A stretch of 9,840 nucleotides of DNA. Source: Bacteroidales bacterium (lineage in GTDB: Bacteria > Bacteroidota > Bacteroidia > Bacteroidales > VadinHA17). The stretch covers positions 1 to 9,840 of the forward strand of contig PMIG01000306.1 in assembly GCA_003157055.1 (NCBI GenBank). Reading direction: 5' to 3'. Both the position numbers and the translations under genes were made by a program. Position 1 is the first letter of the stretch. Each line of letters opens with the position of its first letter. The notes under the pieces are model-generated. The model saw nothing but the letters and a program-made list of their open reading frames with translations. It did no database searches and had not been told where the DNA came from. Positions 1 through 6,978 of this stretch are shown here, in pieces.

Positions 1-392
1 AAGCTCTGCCCGGGGCAATTGCTTTTATCAGGAAGTGTCGCGATACCGGGCTTAAAACGGCTTTAGCCACAAGCGCGGATGTTATAAAAATGGAAGCTAA
101 CCTGAAGGAAATAGGATTATCCTCTTCAGCCTTCGACGCGACAATCAACGGACTTGATGTCGGAAAAAAGAAACCTTTTCCCGATATTTACATTAAAGCG
201 GCTGAAAGGATTGGCCTGAAACCGGAGGAGTGTCTCGTTGTCGAGGATGCTGTGAGCGGAATAAAAGCTGCAAAATCAGCAGGATGCAGATGCCTTGCAG
301 TAACAACATCTTTTAACAGGTCGAAACTTTCTGAGGCTGACTGGATTTGTAATTCTCTTGAAGAAGTTCCGGAAGAGGCGCTTAATTGGTAA
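1..392 (+). CDS. HAD-family hydrolase, beta-phosphoglucomutase-like (3' part only)
   Basis: The C-terminal ~129 residues of a HAD-superfamily phosphatase or phosphomutase, read in the frame starting at base 3; the 5' end lies outside the window. Seen: PGAIAFIRKC followed by ALATSAD (HAD motif II, the phosphate-binding Ser), KKKPFPDIY (motif III Lys with the Pro-Asp-Ile-Tyr typical of the PGMB/YcjU/Gph group), and VVEDAVSGIKAAKSAG (motif IV acidic pair and following helix). The N-terminal motif I with the nucleophilic Asp, and the cap domain, are missing because of the window edge. Family knowledge: these cytoplasmic enzymes dephosphorylate or isomerise small sugar or polyol phosphates. The stop codon overlaps the start of the next gene, which suggests translational coupling with the sugar-phosphate genes downstream. 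The substrate cannot be read from this fragment. Confidence 0.85.
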   Translation, partial: ALPGAIAFIRKCRDTGLKTALATSADVIKMEANLKEIGLSSSAFDATINGLDVGKKKPFPDIYIKAAERIGLKPEECLVVEDAVSGIKAAKSAGCRCLAVTTSFNRSKLSEADWICNSLEEVPEEALNW

Positions 393-1699
393 AAAGCTTT
401 AAAAAGAAATCCCAAAAACCATTTCAACAAAAATTTCAAATAGTGAATAAAAACTTTATTTCTGACTTTCCCTGGATCGATGAGATGAAAAACAGGATGA
501 ACGGCGTCCCTGTTCCGGAATACCGTGAGGTGAACGGACATATTCATACTCCATATTCATTCAGTGCTTTTGAAAGGCTCGAAACTGCCTTCAATATGGC
601 AAAAGAGGAAGAGATTGCCGTACTCGGGATAAATGATTTTTTTGTAGCTGATGGTTTTGAGGCATTCAAACTGGGATGCCTGAGAAATGACATATTTCCT
701 CTCTTCAACATTGAATTCATCGGGTTGCTTAAGAAAGAGCAGAAGAAAGGGATCAGGATCAACGATCCCAATAACCCCGGAAGGATCTATTTCAGCGGCA
801 AAGGACTGGACTATCCTTTCAATCCCGGCTTCACGCAGAAGCTTATGCTTAACAGGGCGATCAGAGAAAGCCAGGAACAGATCAAAGCAATGATATCAAA
901 GATTAATGGCCTTATCGGAGAAATAAATCCATCTCTTAAAATAACTTATGAGGAGGTCAGGGACAGGTTTGCAGAGGAGCTTGTGCGTGAGCGCCATCTT
1001 GCCAAAGCTATCAGGATCCTTGCAGCCGAAAATTATCCTGAGTCAGAAGAACAACTTAAGTTCATTGAATCGTTGTACGGAGGCAAGAAATCCAAATCAG
1101 GAATTCAGAATCCTGCAGCTCTCGAGAATGAGATAAGGTCAAATCTTCTTAAGGCCGGAGGAGCTGCATTTGTCAGAGAGGAAGAAAGCTCCTTTATTGA
1201 GCTTAAAAAGTTAATAAAGATAATTCATGAGGCCGGCGGAATCCCCTGTTATCCTGTCCTGCTCGATGATCCTTCAGGCAAATTCACCGAGTTTGAAGCT
1301 GATAAAGACAAACTATTGTCATCTCTCTCAGCCCTCGGTATAGGATGCATTGAACTTATCCCCGGGAGAAATGAATTTTCCAGACTTAAAAGCTTTGTTG
1401 AATTTTTTGACAAAAATGGCTTTGTTATATTGTTCGGGACAGAGCATAATACACCGGAAATGGTACCGCTCACTATCACTGCAAGAGGAAATGAGACGCT
1501 CGATGATTCATTGAAAAAAATTGCATGGGACGGCGCATGCGTGATTGCAGCTCACCAGTATCTCAGAGCTCACCGCAGGCAGGGATATGTTCTTTCTGAC
1601 GGAACTCTGAGCAACGATCAGAAACAAGACCTTTCAAAGCTTGGCAGATTGGTAATTGAGTATTATTTAAACAGGAAACAATATGAACCAGGAAATTAA
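386..1699 (+). CDS. PHP-domain protein, putative metal-dependent phosphoesterase, divergent
   Basis: A 437-residue protein with an N-terminal PHP-like motif GHIHTPYSFS (His52, His54), then GINDFF (Asp84), NIEF (Glu110) and, late in the chain, GTEHNTPE (residues 351-358). These match the order of PHP metal-binding motifs, but some ligands differ: the usual T-D-H after motif II is N-D-F, and the usual His-Pro segment is GGIPCYP (about 285-290). Residues ~150-280 are a long charged helical insertion. The longest frame begins with TTG at 386, overlapping the HAD stop by 7 nt. GTG at 443 or ATG at 485 are alternatives, and all three precede the PHP motif; the lysine-rich first 20 residues may not be translated. 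There is no signal peptide, so it is probably cytoplasmic. The 3' end overlaps the aldolase/SDR gene by 17 nt, implying the same transcript and a related job, perhaps hydrolysis of a sugar-phosphate intermediate. The exact function is unknown. Confidence 0.75.
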   Translation: MVKSFKKKSQKPFQQKFQIVNKNFISDFPWIDEMKNRMNGVPVPEYREVNGHIHTPYSFSAFERLETAFNMAKEEEIAVLGINDFFVADGFEAFKLGCLRNDIFPLFNIEFIGLLKKEQKKGIRINDPNNPGRIYFSGKGLDYPFNPGFTQKLMLNRAIRESQEQIKAMISKINGLIGEINPSLKITYEEVRDRFAEELVRERHLAKAIRILAAENYPESEEQLKFIESLYGGKKSKSGIQNPAALENEIRSNLLKAGGAAFVREEESSFIELKKLIKIIHEAGGIPCYPVLLDDPSGKFTEFEADKDKLLSSLSALGIGCIELIPGRNEFSRLKSFVEFFDKNGFVILFGTEHNTPEMVPLTITARGNETLDDSLKKIAWDGACVIAAHQYLRAHRRQGYVLSDGTLSNDQKQDLSKLGRLVIEYYLNRKQYEPGN

Positions 1700-3656
1700 A
1701 GATCTTCTTGAAATATCCAGATTTTATGGCACCGATAAAGACTTCGTCATTGCAGGTGGTGGTAATTCATCATTCAAGGATGAAGAGACGATATGGGTTA
1801 AGGCAAGTGGCCAGCCTCTGGCGGCCCTTACCGAAGACGGGATTGTTGCACTCAGCAGGGAGAAGCTTCATGAAATTTCCGGCAGAACATATTCCGAAGA
1901 CCCGGCTGAAAGAGAAGATCAGGTTAAAACCGACCTCTATAAAAGCATACTCGACCCATCACAGAACAAGAGACCTTCAGTCGAAACATCTCTTCATGAG
2001 ATTATACGATACAAATTCGTCGTTCACCTCCATCCTACTCTGGTCAACGGGATTCTGTGCAGCAGGAATGCAAAAAACCTGACACTCCAGCTCTTCGGCG
2101 ATCGTGTGCTTTTTGTGCCATATGCTGATCCAGGTTATATACTTTTCAAAAAACTTGAATCAGAGATTATCGAATACAGGAAGAAATTCGGGGAAGATCC
2201 TAAAATCATCTTTCTCGAGAATCATGGTGTCTTTGCAGGTGCCGAGACAACGGAGGAGATAAGGAACATTTACAGCGAAATTATTTCTACAATTGAAAAG
2301 CGTGTCCCGCAGATATCTGACATTGAGAAGCTTCCCTATAACCCGATCATGAACAAGGTTCTTCCTGCAATCAGGATGATGCTATCGGACGATAAGCCGA
2401 AGGTGATCCGGTATCGTCATAACACGCTTATAGCAAAATATTATTCAGCCCAGATTGAATTCCATAAGATATCTCTTCCGCTCATACCAGATATTATCGT
2501 CTATTGTAAATCACGATACCTATACATTGAGCACTCTTCGACGGCAGAGAAGATCCTTGACTCACTCAGAAATCAGCTGCCGAGATTTCAGAATGAGTAC
2601 GGATTTCTTCCCAAAATTCTGATTATTAAAGACATGGGTATATTTGCCATCGATGATAATTATGCGGCATCTGAATCAGCTCTTGACGTATTCGAGGATT
2701 TGATTAAAATAAGCCATTATGCACTCCAGTGCGGCGGAATTAAGTTTCTCACACCTGATCAGGTAGAATTCATCGATAAGTGGGAGGTTGAAAATTACAG
2801 AAGAAAAGTAGCAAAGCCTGCAGGAGGTGAAAACAGGATGGCTAACAGGATTGCAATAATAACAGGCGGAGCTCAGGGGTTTGGTGCCGGAATAGCAGAA
2901 TCGCTCTATAAGCTCAGTATGAATTTGGTGGTAGCCGATATCAATGAAGAATCAGGACAGGCATTTGTTGCAAAACTTAACAGCACTAAGACTATAGGGA
3001 GAGCAATATTCATTAAAACTGACGTATCGGACCCGGCCTCAGTAAAAGCTCTTGTTGCATCCACAGTCAGCGATTTCGGCGGACTCGACCTCATGGTAAG
3101 CAATGCCGGTGTACTCAGAGCCGGCAGCCTTGATGAAATTGATCCTGATGATTTTTCAAAAACAACAGCTATCAATTATAATGGTTATTTCCATTGCGCA
3201 AAGTATTCATCTGAGGTGATGAAACTGCAGAACCAGGAGAAACCTGACTATTTCACGGATATCGTTCAGATAAACTCCAAGTCAGGGCTTCGGGGCAGTA
3301 ACCATAACTTTGCGTATGCAGGTTCCAAATTTGGTGGCATAGGCCTTACTCAGTCTTTTGCACTTGAGCTTGCAACATTCAAAATCAAGGTAAATGCGAT
3401 ATGTCCGGGCAATTTTTATGAGGGTCCCCTCTGGTCCGATCCTCATAAGGGACTCTTCGTCCAGTACCTGCAAACTGGGAAAGTGCCCGGTGCAAAAACA
3501 ATTGAGGATGTGAAGAAGTACTACGAAGACCAGGCTCCTATGAAACGAGGCTGCAGACTCGAAGATGTTGTAAAGGCCCTTCTCTATATTATTGACCAGG
3601 AGTACGAGACAGGTCAGGCCTTCCCTGTGACCGGAGGACAGGTGATGCTGGGATAG
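1683..3656 (+). CDS. Bifunctional class II aldolase / SrlD-like short-chain dehydrogenase
   Basis: A 657-residue cytoplasmic fusion. Residues ~1-210 are a class II (zinc) aldolase/adducin domain: GGGNSS (25-30) and KASG (40-43) for phosphate binding, SVETSLH with the probable catalytic Glu101, HLH (His115, His117) and NHGV (His181) as zinc ligands. Residues ~210-380 are a linker or second part of the aldolase module. Residues ~387-657 are a classical SDR: TGGAQGFG (394-401), Asp419 ending the second strand (suggests NAD), NAG (474-476), Ser532 and YxxxK (Tyr545, Lys549). The SDR segment INSKSG, GS-HN, KFGG-GLTQS, MKRGC and terminal TGGQVM closely recalls E. coli sorbitol-6-phosphate 2-dehydrogenase SrlD, unlike the SDR half of RhaEW-type rhamnulose-phosphate aldolases. 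Inferred role: oxidation of a hexitol phosphate and/or aldol cleavage of a ketose 1-phosphate. The start overlaps the PHP gene by 17 nt. An automatic rhamnulose-phosphate aldolase/lactaldehyde dehydrogenase label is possible but less well supported. Confidence 0.88.
   Translation: MNQEIKDLLEISRFYGTDKDFVIAGGGNSSFKDEETIWVKASGQPLAALTEDGIVALSREKLHEISGRTYSEDPAEREDQVKTDLYKSILDPSQNKRPSVETSLHEIIRYKFVVHLHPTLVNGILCSRNAKNLTLQLFGDRVLFVPYADPGYILFKKLESEIIEYRKKFGEDPKIIFLENHGVFAGAETTEEIRNIYSEIISTIEKRVPQISDIEKLPYNPIMNKVLPAIRMMLSDDKPKVIRYRHNTLIAKYYSAQIEFHKISLPLIPDIIVYCKSRYLYIEHSSTAEKILDSLRNQLPRFQNEYGFLPKILIIKDMGIFAIDDNYAASESALDVFEDLIKISHYALQCGGIKFLTPDQVEFIDKWEVENYRRKVAKPAGGENRMANRIAIITGGAQGFGAGIAESLYKLSMNLVVADINEESGQAFVAKLNSTKTIGRAIFIKTDVSDPASVKALVASTVSDFGGLDLMVSNAGVLRAGSLDEIDPDDFSKTTAINYNGYFHCAKYSSEVMKLQNQEKPDYFTDIVQINSKSGLRGSNHNFAYAGSKFGGIGLTQSFALELATFKIKVNAICPGNFYEGPLWSDPHKGLFVQYLQTGKVPGAKTIEDVKKYYEDQAPMKRGCRLEDVVKALLYIIDQEYETGQAFPVTGGQVMLG
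2822..2840 (+). promoter_or_regulatory. Possible internal ribosome binding site and start codon for a free SDR domain
   Basis: Inside the fusion gene, AGGAGGT (2822-2828) lies 10 nt before an in-frame ATG at 2838, which encodes Met386, right at the start of the SDR domain (MANRIAIITGG). Initiation here would give a 272-residue SDR, about the length of stand-alone SrlD-type enzymes. The motif could be a relic of two genes that fused, or an active internal start. Bacteroidota rely little on Shine-Dalgarno pairing, and GGA-GGT also simply encodes Gly-Gly in the linker, so activity is uncertain. Confidence 0.35.
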
Positions 3657-3658
3657 GC

Positions 3659-3687
3659 AACCGGTGACCGGTTACCGGTTACGGGTG
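3659..3687 (+). repeat. Four tandem heptamers, consensus ACCGGTK, in an intergenic gap
   Basis: Between the aldolase/SDR stop and the SorE-like start, bases 3660-3687 are four consecutive 7-mers: ACCGGTG, ACCGGTT, ACCGGTT and ACGGGTG. Each of the first three contains the palindrome ACCGGT. Together with the preceding A at 3659 they form perfect inverted repeats (AACCGGT 3659-3665 with ACCGGTT at 3667-3673 or 3674-3680); the second pairing leaves an 8-nt loop and could fold as an RNA hairpin. It may be an intergenic repeat family, an operator, or an mRNA structure tuning expression of the downstream gene. The repeat is plain; its role is not. Confidence 0.75.
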
Positions 3688-3718
3688 TCAGGCATCAGGT
3701 ATATGAAAGGATGAATCT

Positions 3719-4981
3719 ATGAAAACAAAAGCAGTAAGGATATATGGCAAGAAAGATCTTCGCCTTGAGGAATTTGAGCTTCCGGATATGAAGGATGACG
3801 AGATTCTTGCCCATGTAATTTCCGACAGCATTTGCATGTCGTCTCACAAGGCAGCACTCCAGGGCGCCGACCATAAGCGCGTTCCTAAAGATATTGATAT
3901 CAACCCCACAATTATAGGCCATGAGTTTGCCGGTATAATCATGAAAGTCGGTAAAAAATGGCAGAAAAAGTTCCGCCCGGGACAGAAATTCTCCATACAG
4001 CCTGCAATGGCACAGACCGGTTCGCTTGATGCCCCGGGTTACTCATTCAGGTATATCGGCGGCGATGCAACGCATATTATAATCCCTGATATCGTAATGG
4101 ATACTGACTGCCTCCTTCAATATAATGGTGAAGCATTTTTCCCTGCTTCTCTGTCAGAACCCATGTCGTGCATTGTCGGGGCATTCCATGCCAGTTATCA
4201 TATTCCGCCAGGAACTTATAATCATGAAATGGGCATCCGCAGGAATGGCAAGATGGCATTGCTTGCCGGCGTTGGACCAATGGGCCTTGGAGCAATAGAT
4301 TATGCGCTCCATAGCGACAGGAGACCGGCTCTTCTCGTAGTAACGGATATAGATGACAACAGGCTCTCCCGGGCTGCATGCATCTTCACTCCGGAGCATG
4401 CTGCAAAACATGGAATCAAGCTCATATATGTGAACACAGGAAAAATGAACGACCCTGTAAAACATTTAAGGGAGTTATCGGAAGAAACCGGCTTTGATGA
4501 TGTCTTCGTATTTGCGCCGCTAAAACCCGTGGTTGAACAGGCTGATGCAATTCTCGGATTCGACGGATGCCTGAATTTCTTTGCAGGTCCGACGAACCCT
4601 CAATTCAGGGCTGAATTCAATTTCTACAATGTCCATTATGCATTTACACATATTGTCGGAACTTCAGGCGGCAATACCGATGATATGCGCGAATCGCTAA
4701 AGCTCATGGATGAAGGGAGGATTAATCCGGCGGTAATGATAACACATGTGGGAGGGCTCGATGCGGTAATCGATACCACGCTTAACCTTCCGCAGATACC
4801 TGGAGGCAAGAAGCTTATATATACCAATGTTTCAATGCCGCTGATTTCTCTTAACAAGCTTGAAGAGGCAGGTAAAAAAGACCCTTTCTGTACCGGGCTT
4901 CACAAGATAGTAGCAAAGAATGATTATATATGGTCGCTCGAAGCAGAAAAGTACCTTCTGGCAAATGCAAGGGAAATATAA
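3719..4981 (+). CDS. Zinc-type dehydrogenase, L-sorbose-1-phosphate reductase (SorE/YggP) family
   Basis: A 420-residue medium-chain dehydrogenase. Seen: the N-terminus MKTKAVRIYGKKDLRLEEFELP, Cys39 in SICMSSHK, GHE (67-69) and Glu147 in SEPMSC as probable catalytic-zinc residues, the Rossmann motif GVGPMG (184-189), and Asp210 ending the second strand (NAD preference likely). The segments HKRVP, NFFAGPT, NFYNVHY, GTSGG-TDDM, THVGGLDAV, LNLP-IPGGKKLIY and the near C-terminal AEKYLLA match, from memory, the E. coli YggP / SorE group; length also agrees. The four-Cys structural zinc lobe of ordinary alcohol dehydrogenases is absent, as in that group. Known family reaction: reduction of L-sorbose 1-phosphate to D-glucitol 6-phosphate. 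That product would be the substrate of an SrlD-like SDR such as the one encoded just upstream, which supports the assignment. An AAAGGA lies 12 nt before the ATG. The last 58 nt overlap the convergent kinase gene. Confidence 0.85.
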   Translation: MKTKAVRIYGKKDLRLEEFELPDMKDDEILAHVISDSICMSSHKAALQGADHKRVPKDIDINPTIIGHEFAGIIMKVGKKWQKKFRPGQKFSIQPAMAQTGSLDAPGYSFRYIGGDATHIIIPDIVMDTDCLLQYNGEAFFPASLSEPMSCIVGAFHASYHIPPGTYNHEMGIRRNGKMALLAGVGPMGLGAIDYALHSDRRPALLVVTDIDDNRLSRAACIFTPEHAAKHGIKLIYVNTGKMNDPVKHLRELSEETGFDDVFVFAPLKPVVEQADAILGFDGCLNFFAGPTNPQFRAEFNFYNVHYAFTHIVGTSGGNTDDMRESLKLMDEGRINPAVMITHVGGLDAVIDTTLNLPQIPGGKKLIYTNVSMPLISLNKLEEAGKKDPFCTGLHKIVAKNDYIWSLEAEKYLLANAREI

Positions 4982-5862
4982 TTATCATAGCTCAGGCAAA
5001 CTTCTGTCGCAAAATCGACGGCCATTGAAATAATCTCCGACCACTCCTTTTCATTCAGATTTTTTAATTGATCAGGAGTAATATTTTTATTATAAATCGA
5101 AGTGATCATCCCAGCGTTGAAATTATCTCCGGCGCCAATGGTGCTTATTGTAGTTATTTTCTTAACAGGGAATCTTCCGGAAAAGTAGGGGGTAAACACA
5201 AATACTCCTTGGGTACTAGCACTATATACGAGAATAGGACAATATATCTTTACGATTGAGTAGGCTTCATCTGCGTTGCGGGCTCCGAAAATATTTTTGA
5301 AATCTGTATCTGAACCTCGCACTAGTCCAGCCATCTTCATGTTTTCGATTATCAGGGGTTTTAGCGAATCCAGATTATCCAGGTGTGACTTCCTGAAATT
5401 CGGATCGTAAATAATCAGGGCCCCTTTGTAACCCGCACCTGATACCAATAGCCTGAATCTGTCACGTATCTCCGGCCAAATTGAATAAAATGACCCGCAT
5501 AAAAGAATGTCCCCTTTTCCGACCATAGGGTATGCCGTATCTGACTTCCCGGGGTGATGATTTTTATAGAAAGTATATGAGGCATCATTATTCTCATCGA
5601 GAAAGGCAAGAGCAAGAGTCGTATTTCCGTCACTATAACGATTTACAAAAGAGGTATCAACTCCATTTTCAACTAGAAATTTTGCTATCAGGTCTCCAAC
5701 TTTGTCCACTGCGAATTCACTAATAAATGAAACTGGCAATCCGGCACGACCCATAGAAACGACGCTGTTTAGCATCGATCCGCCTGCCTTCCCGGCCTGC
5801 GGCGATCCATCCTTAAATATAATATCGAAAACCGTCTCTCCTATCCCATAGATTTTTCTCAT
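4924..5862 (-). CDS. PfkB-family carbohydrate kinase, fructokinase-like
   Basis: A 312-residue sugar kinase of the ribokinase/PfkB fold, cytoplasmic. Seen: N-terminal MRKIYGIGETVFDII, the GG signature at 27-28 (AGKAGGSMLNSV), the strand DPNFRKSH (153-160), and the anion-hole/catalytic motif TIGAGDNFNAG (241-251; catalytic base Asp246), followed by a conserved-looking CLSYDNYIS tail. An upstream in-frame TTG at 5868 would add two residues; the ATG at 5862 is preferred. Family knowledge: such enzymes transfer phosphate from ATP to a primary hydroxyl of a ketose or nucleoside; the GETVFDII/AGGSMLN pattern is of the fructokinase type. Context suggests it phosphorylates a ketose made by the divergent polyol dehydrogenase, which would substitute for a PTS. 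The 3' end overlaps the convergent SorE-like gene by 58 nt; because the shared tail carries no catalytic motif, the overlap is tolerated rather than disruptive. The exact sugar is not determined. Confidence 0.88.
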   Translation of the reverse strand: MRKIYGIGETVFDIIFKDGSPQAGKAGGSMLNSVVSMGRAGLPVSFISEFAVDKVGDLIAKFLVENGVDTSFVNRYSDGNTTLALAFLDENNDASYTFYKNHHPGKSDTAYPMVGKGDILLCGSFYSIWPEIRDRFRLLVSGAGYKGALIIYDPNFRKSHLDNLDSLKPLIIENMKMAGLVRGSDTDFKNIFGARNADEAYSIVKIYCPILVYSASTQGVFVFTPYFSGRFPVKKITTISTIGAGDNFNAGMITSIYNKNITPDQLKNLNEKEWSEIISMAVDFATEVCLSYDNYISLAFARRYFSASSDHI

Positions 5863-5870
5863 AAACAAGT

Positions 5871-5878
5871 TATATTTG
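5871..5878 (+). promoter_or_regulatory. Candidate Bacteroidota -7 promoter element for the polyol dehydrogenase gene
   Basis: TATATTTG exactly fits the Bacteroidota -7 consensus TAnnTTTG and ends 23 nt before the ATG at 5902, giving a short leader. No convincing TTTG-like -33 element is found 19-21 nt upstream. The site lies in the 39-base gap between divergent genes. Confidence 0.4.
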
Positions 5879-5901
5879 ATAAGCTAAAATAAGAAATAAT
5901 C

Positions 5902-6936
5902 ATGAAAGCGATGATGCTCACTGGTATCCGACAGATGGAGATGAAGGAGGTTCCTGACCCTGTTATTGCCGGTACAAAAGACGTTAAGATAAAAATGAAG
6001 GTCCTCGGTATTTGCGGATCGGATGTGCATTATTATACCCGGGGAAAGATCGGTTCGCAGGAAGTCATATACCCTTTCACGGTAGGTCATGAAGGTTCGG
6101 GAGTGGTTGTTGAAACCGGATCTGCTGTTAAGAAAGTTAAGCCAGGTGATATAATTGCAATTGAACCTGCAATACCCTGCTGGAAGTGTGACCAATGCAA
6201 ATCGGGAAGATATCATACATGCCGCAAGCTCAAATACCTGGGCTGTCCTGGACAGGCAGAGGGATGCCTCTCTGAATACATTGTGATGCCTGAGGAAAGC
6301 TGTTTCCCGCTTTCAGGGAAACTTACAGCCGATCAGGGAGCAATTTCGGAACCACTGTCGATAGGAGTCTATTCAGTGAAACAATCCGGGAATATCAAAG
6401 GAGCAAAAATTGCCATCCTTGGCTTCGGGCCTATCGGTATGAGTGTCGCTCTTGCTGCCAGGGCAGAAGGAGCCGGGAAAATATATGTAACCGATAAAAT
6501 AGACGAGCGCCTGGAAATAGCTTCGAAAATAAGTGTAACATGTACACTTAATCCGGAAAAAGAGAATATCGTCGAAGAGATCAGACAGAAAGAACCTCTT
6601 GGGCTCGATGTTGTTTTTGAGTGCTGCGGTCAGCAGCAGGCGCTCGACCAGGCCGTCGACATCGTGAAACCAGGAGGGAAAATAATGGTTGTAGGGATTC
6701 CTGAATTCGACAGGTGGTCTTTAAATGTTGAAGATACTCGCCGAAGGGAAATATCGCTGCATTTTGTGCGAAGGCAGGTCGATTGTGTCGAAGTGGCTCT
6801 TGAGCTTATGGAAAGTGGCAAGATCAATATTGGCAATATGATCACTCACAGGTTCCCTTTTGACAAGGCTAAGGAGGCTTTCGACCTTGTGGCTGCCTAC
6901 GGCGATGGAGTTATGAAAGCAATGATAGATTTCTGA
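5902..6936 (+). CDS. Zinc-dependent polyol dehydrogenase, sorbitol/L-iditol 2-dehydrogenase type
   Basis: A 344-residue medium-chain dehydrogenase, the usual length for sorbitol/xylitol dehydrogenases. Seen: GICGSDVHYY with Cys38, GHEGSG (62-67) and Glu150 in SEPLSIGV for catalytic zinc; four cysteines Cys93, Cys96, Cys99 and Cys107 (CWKCDQCKSGRYHTC) for structural zinc; GFGPIG (174-179) and Asp198 for NAD binding; GGKIMVVG and the terminal KAMIDF. The Y-x-R-G-K-I-G segment after the first Cys is shared with sorbitol and xylitol dehydrogenases. Family reaction: NAD-dependent oxidation of a polyol to a 2-ketose (for example D-sorbitol to D-fructose, L-iditol to L-sorbose). It is divergent from the kinase, so dehydrogenase and kinase could act in sequence. 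The start ATG at 5902 is clear, with no strong Shine-Dalgarno. L-threonine or galactitol dehydrogenase activity cannot be excluded. Confidence 0.87.
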   Translation: MKAMMLTGIRQMEMKEVPDPVIAGTKDVKIKMKVLGICGSDVHYYTRGKIGSQEVIYPFTVGHEGSGVVVETGSAVKKVKPGDIIAIEPAIPCWKCDQCKSGRYHTCRKLKYLGCPGQAEGCLSEYIVMPEESCFPLSGKLTADQGAISEPLSIGVYSVKQSGNIKGAKIAILGFGPIGMSVALAARAEGAGKIYVTDKIDERLEIASKISVTCTLNPEKENIVEEIRQKEPLGLDVVFECCGQQQALDQAVDIVKPGGKIMVVGIPEFDRWSLNVEDTRRREISLHFVRRQVDCVEVALELMESGKINIGNMITHRFPFDKAKEAFDLVAAYGDGVMKAMIDF

Positions 6937-6978
6937 TTTATAAATATATTCTTATTCCGGTATCTAAAAGAAGTTAAT

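Noticed and set aside
188..547. Antisense open frame of 119 residues
   Set aside because: It runs opposite the HAD and PHP genes, whose motifs are clear, and has no recognisable domain.
1683..3656. Plain assignment as rhamnulose-1-phosphate aldolase/lactaldehyde dehydrogenase
   Set aside because: The SDR half resembles SrlD more than the RhaEW SDR, and no rhamnose isomerase or rhamnulokinase is in the window.
3659..3687. CRISPR-like array
   Set aside because: The repeats are 7 bp and directly adjacent, with no spacers.
4077..4465. Two overlapping antisense open frames
   Set aside because: Both are shadows of the SorE-like gene and lack family-like sequence or start context.
5860..5868. TTG start at 5868 for the PfkB kinase
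   Set aside because: The ATG two codons later (5862) gives the usual kinase N-terminus; the TTG adds only Met-Phe.
6531..6549. Perfect inverted repeat AAGTGTA-ACATG-TACACTT, terminator- or operator-like
   Set aside because: It is in the middle of the polyol dehydrogenase coding region with no T-run after it; likely chance.
6937..6978. Bidirectional terminator between the convergent polyol dehydrogenase and esterase genes
   Set aside because: The 42-base spacer is A+T-rich but I find no stem with a following T-run.
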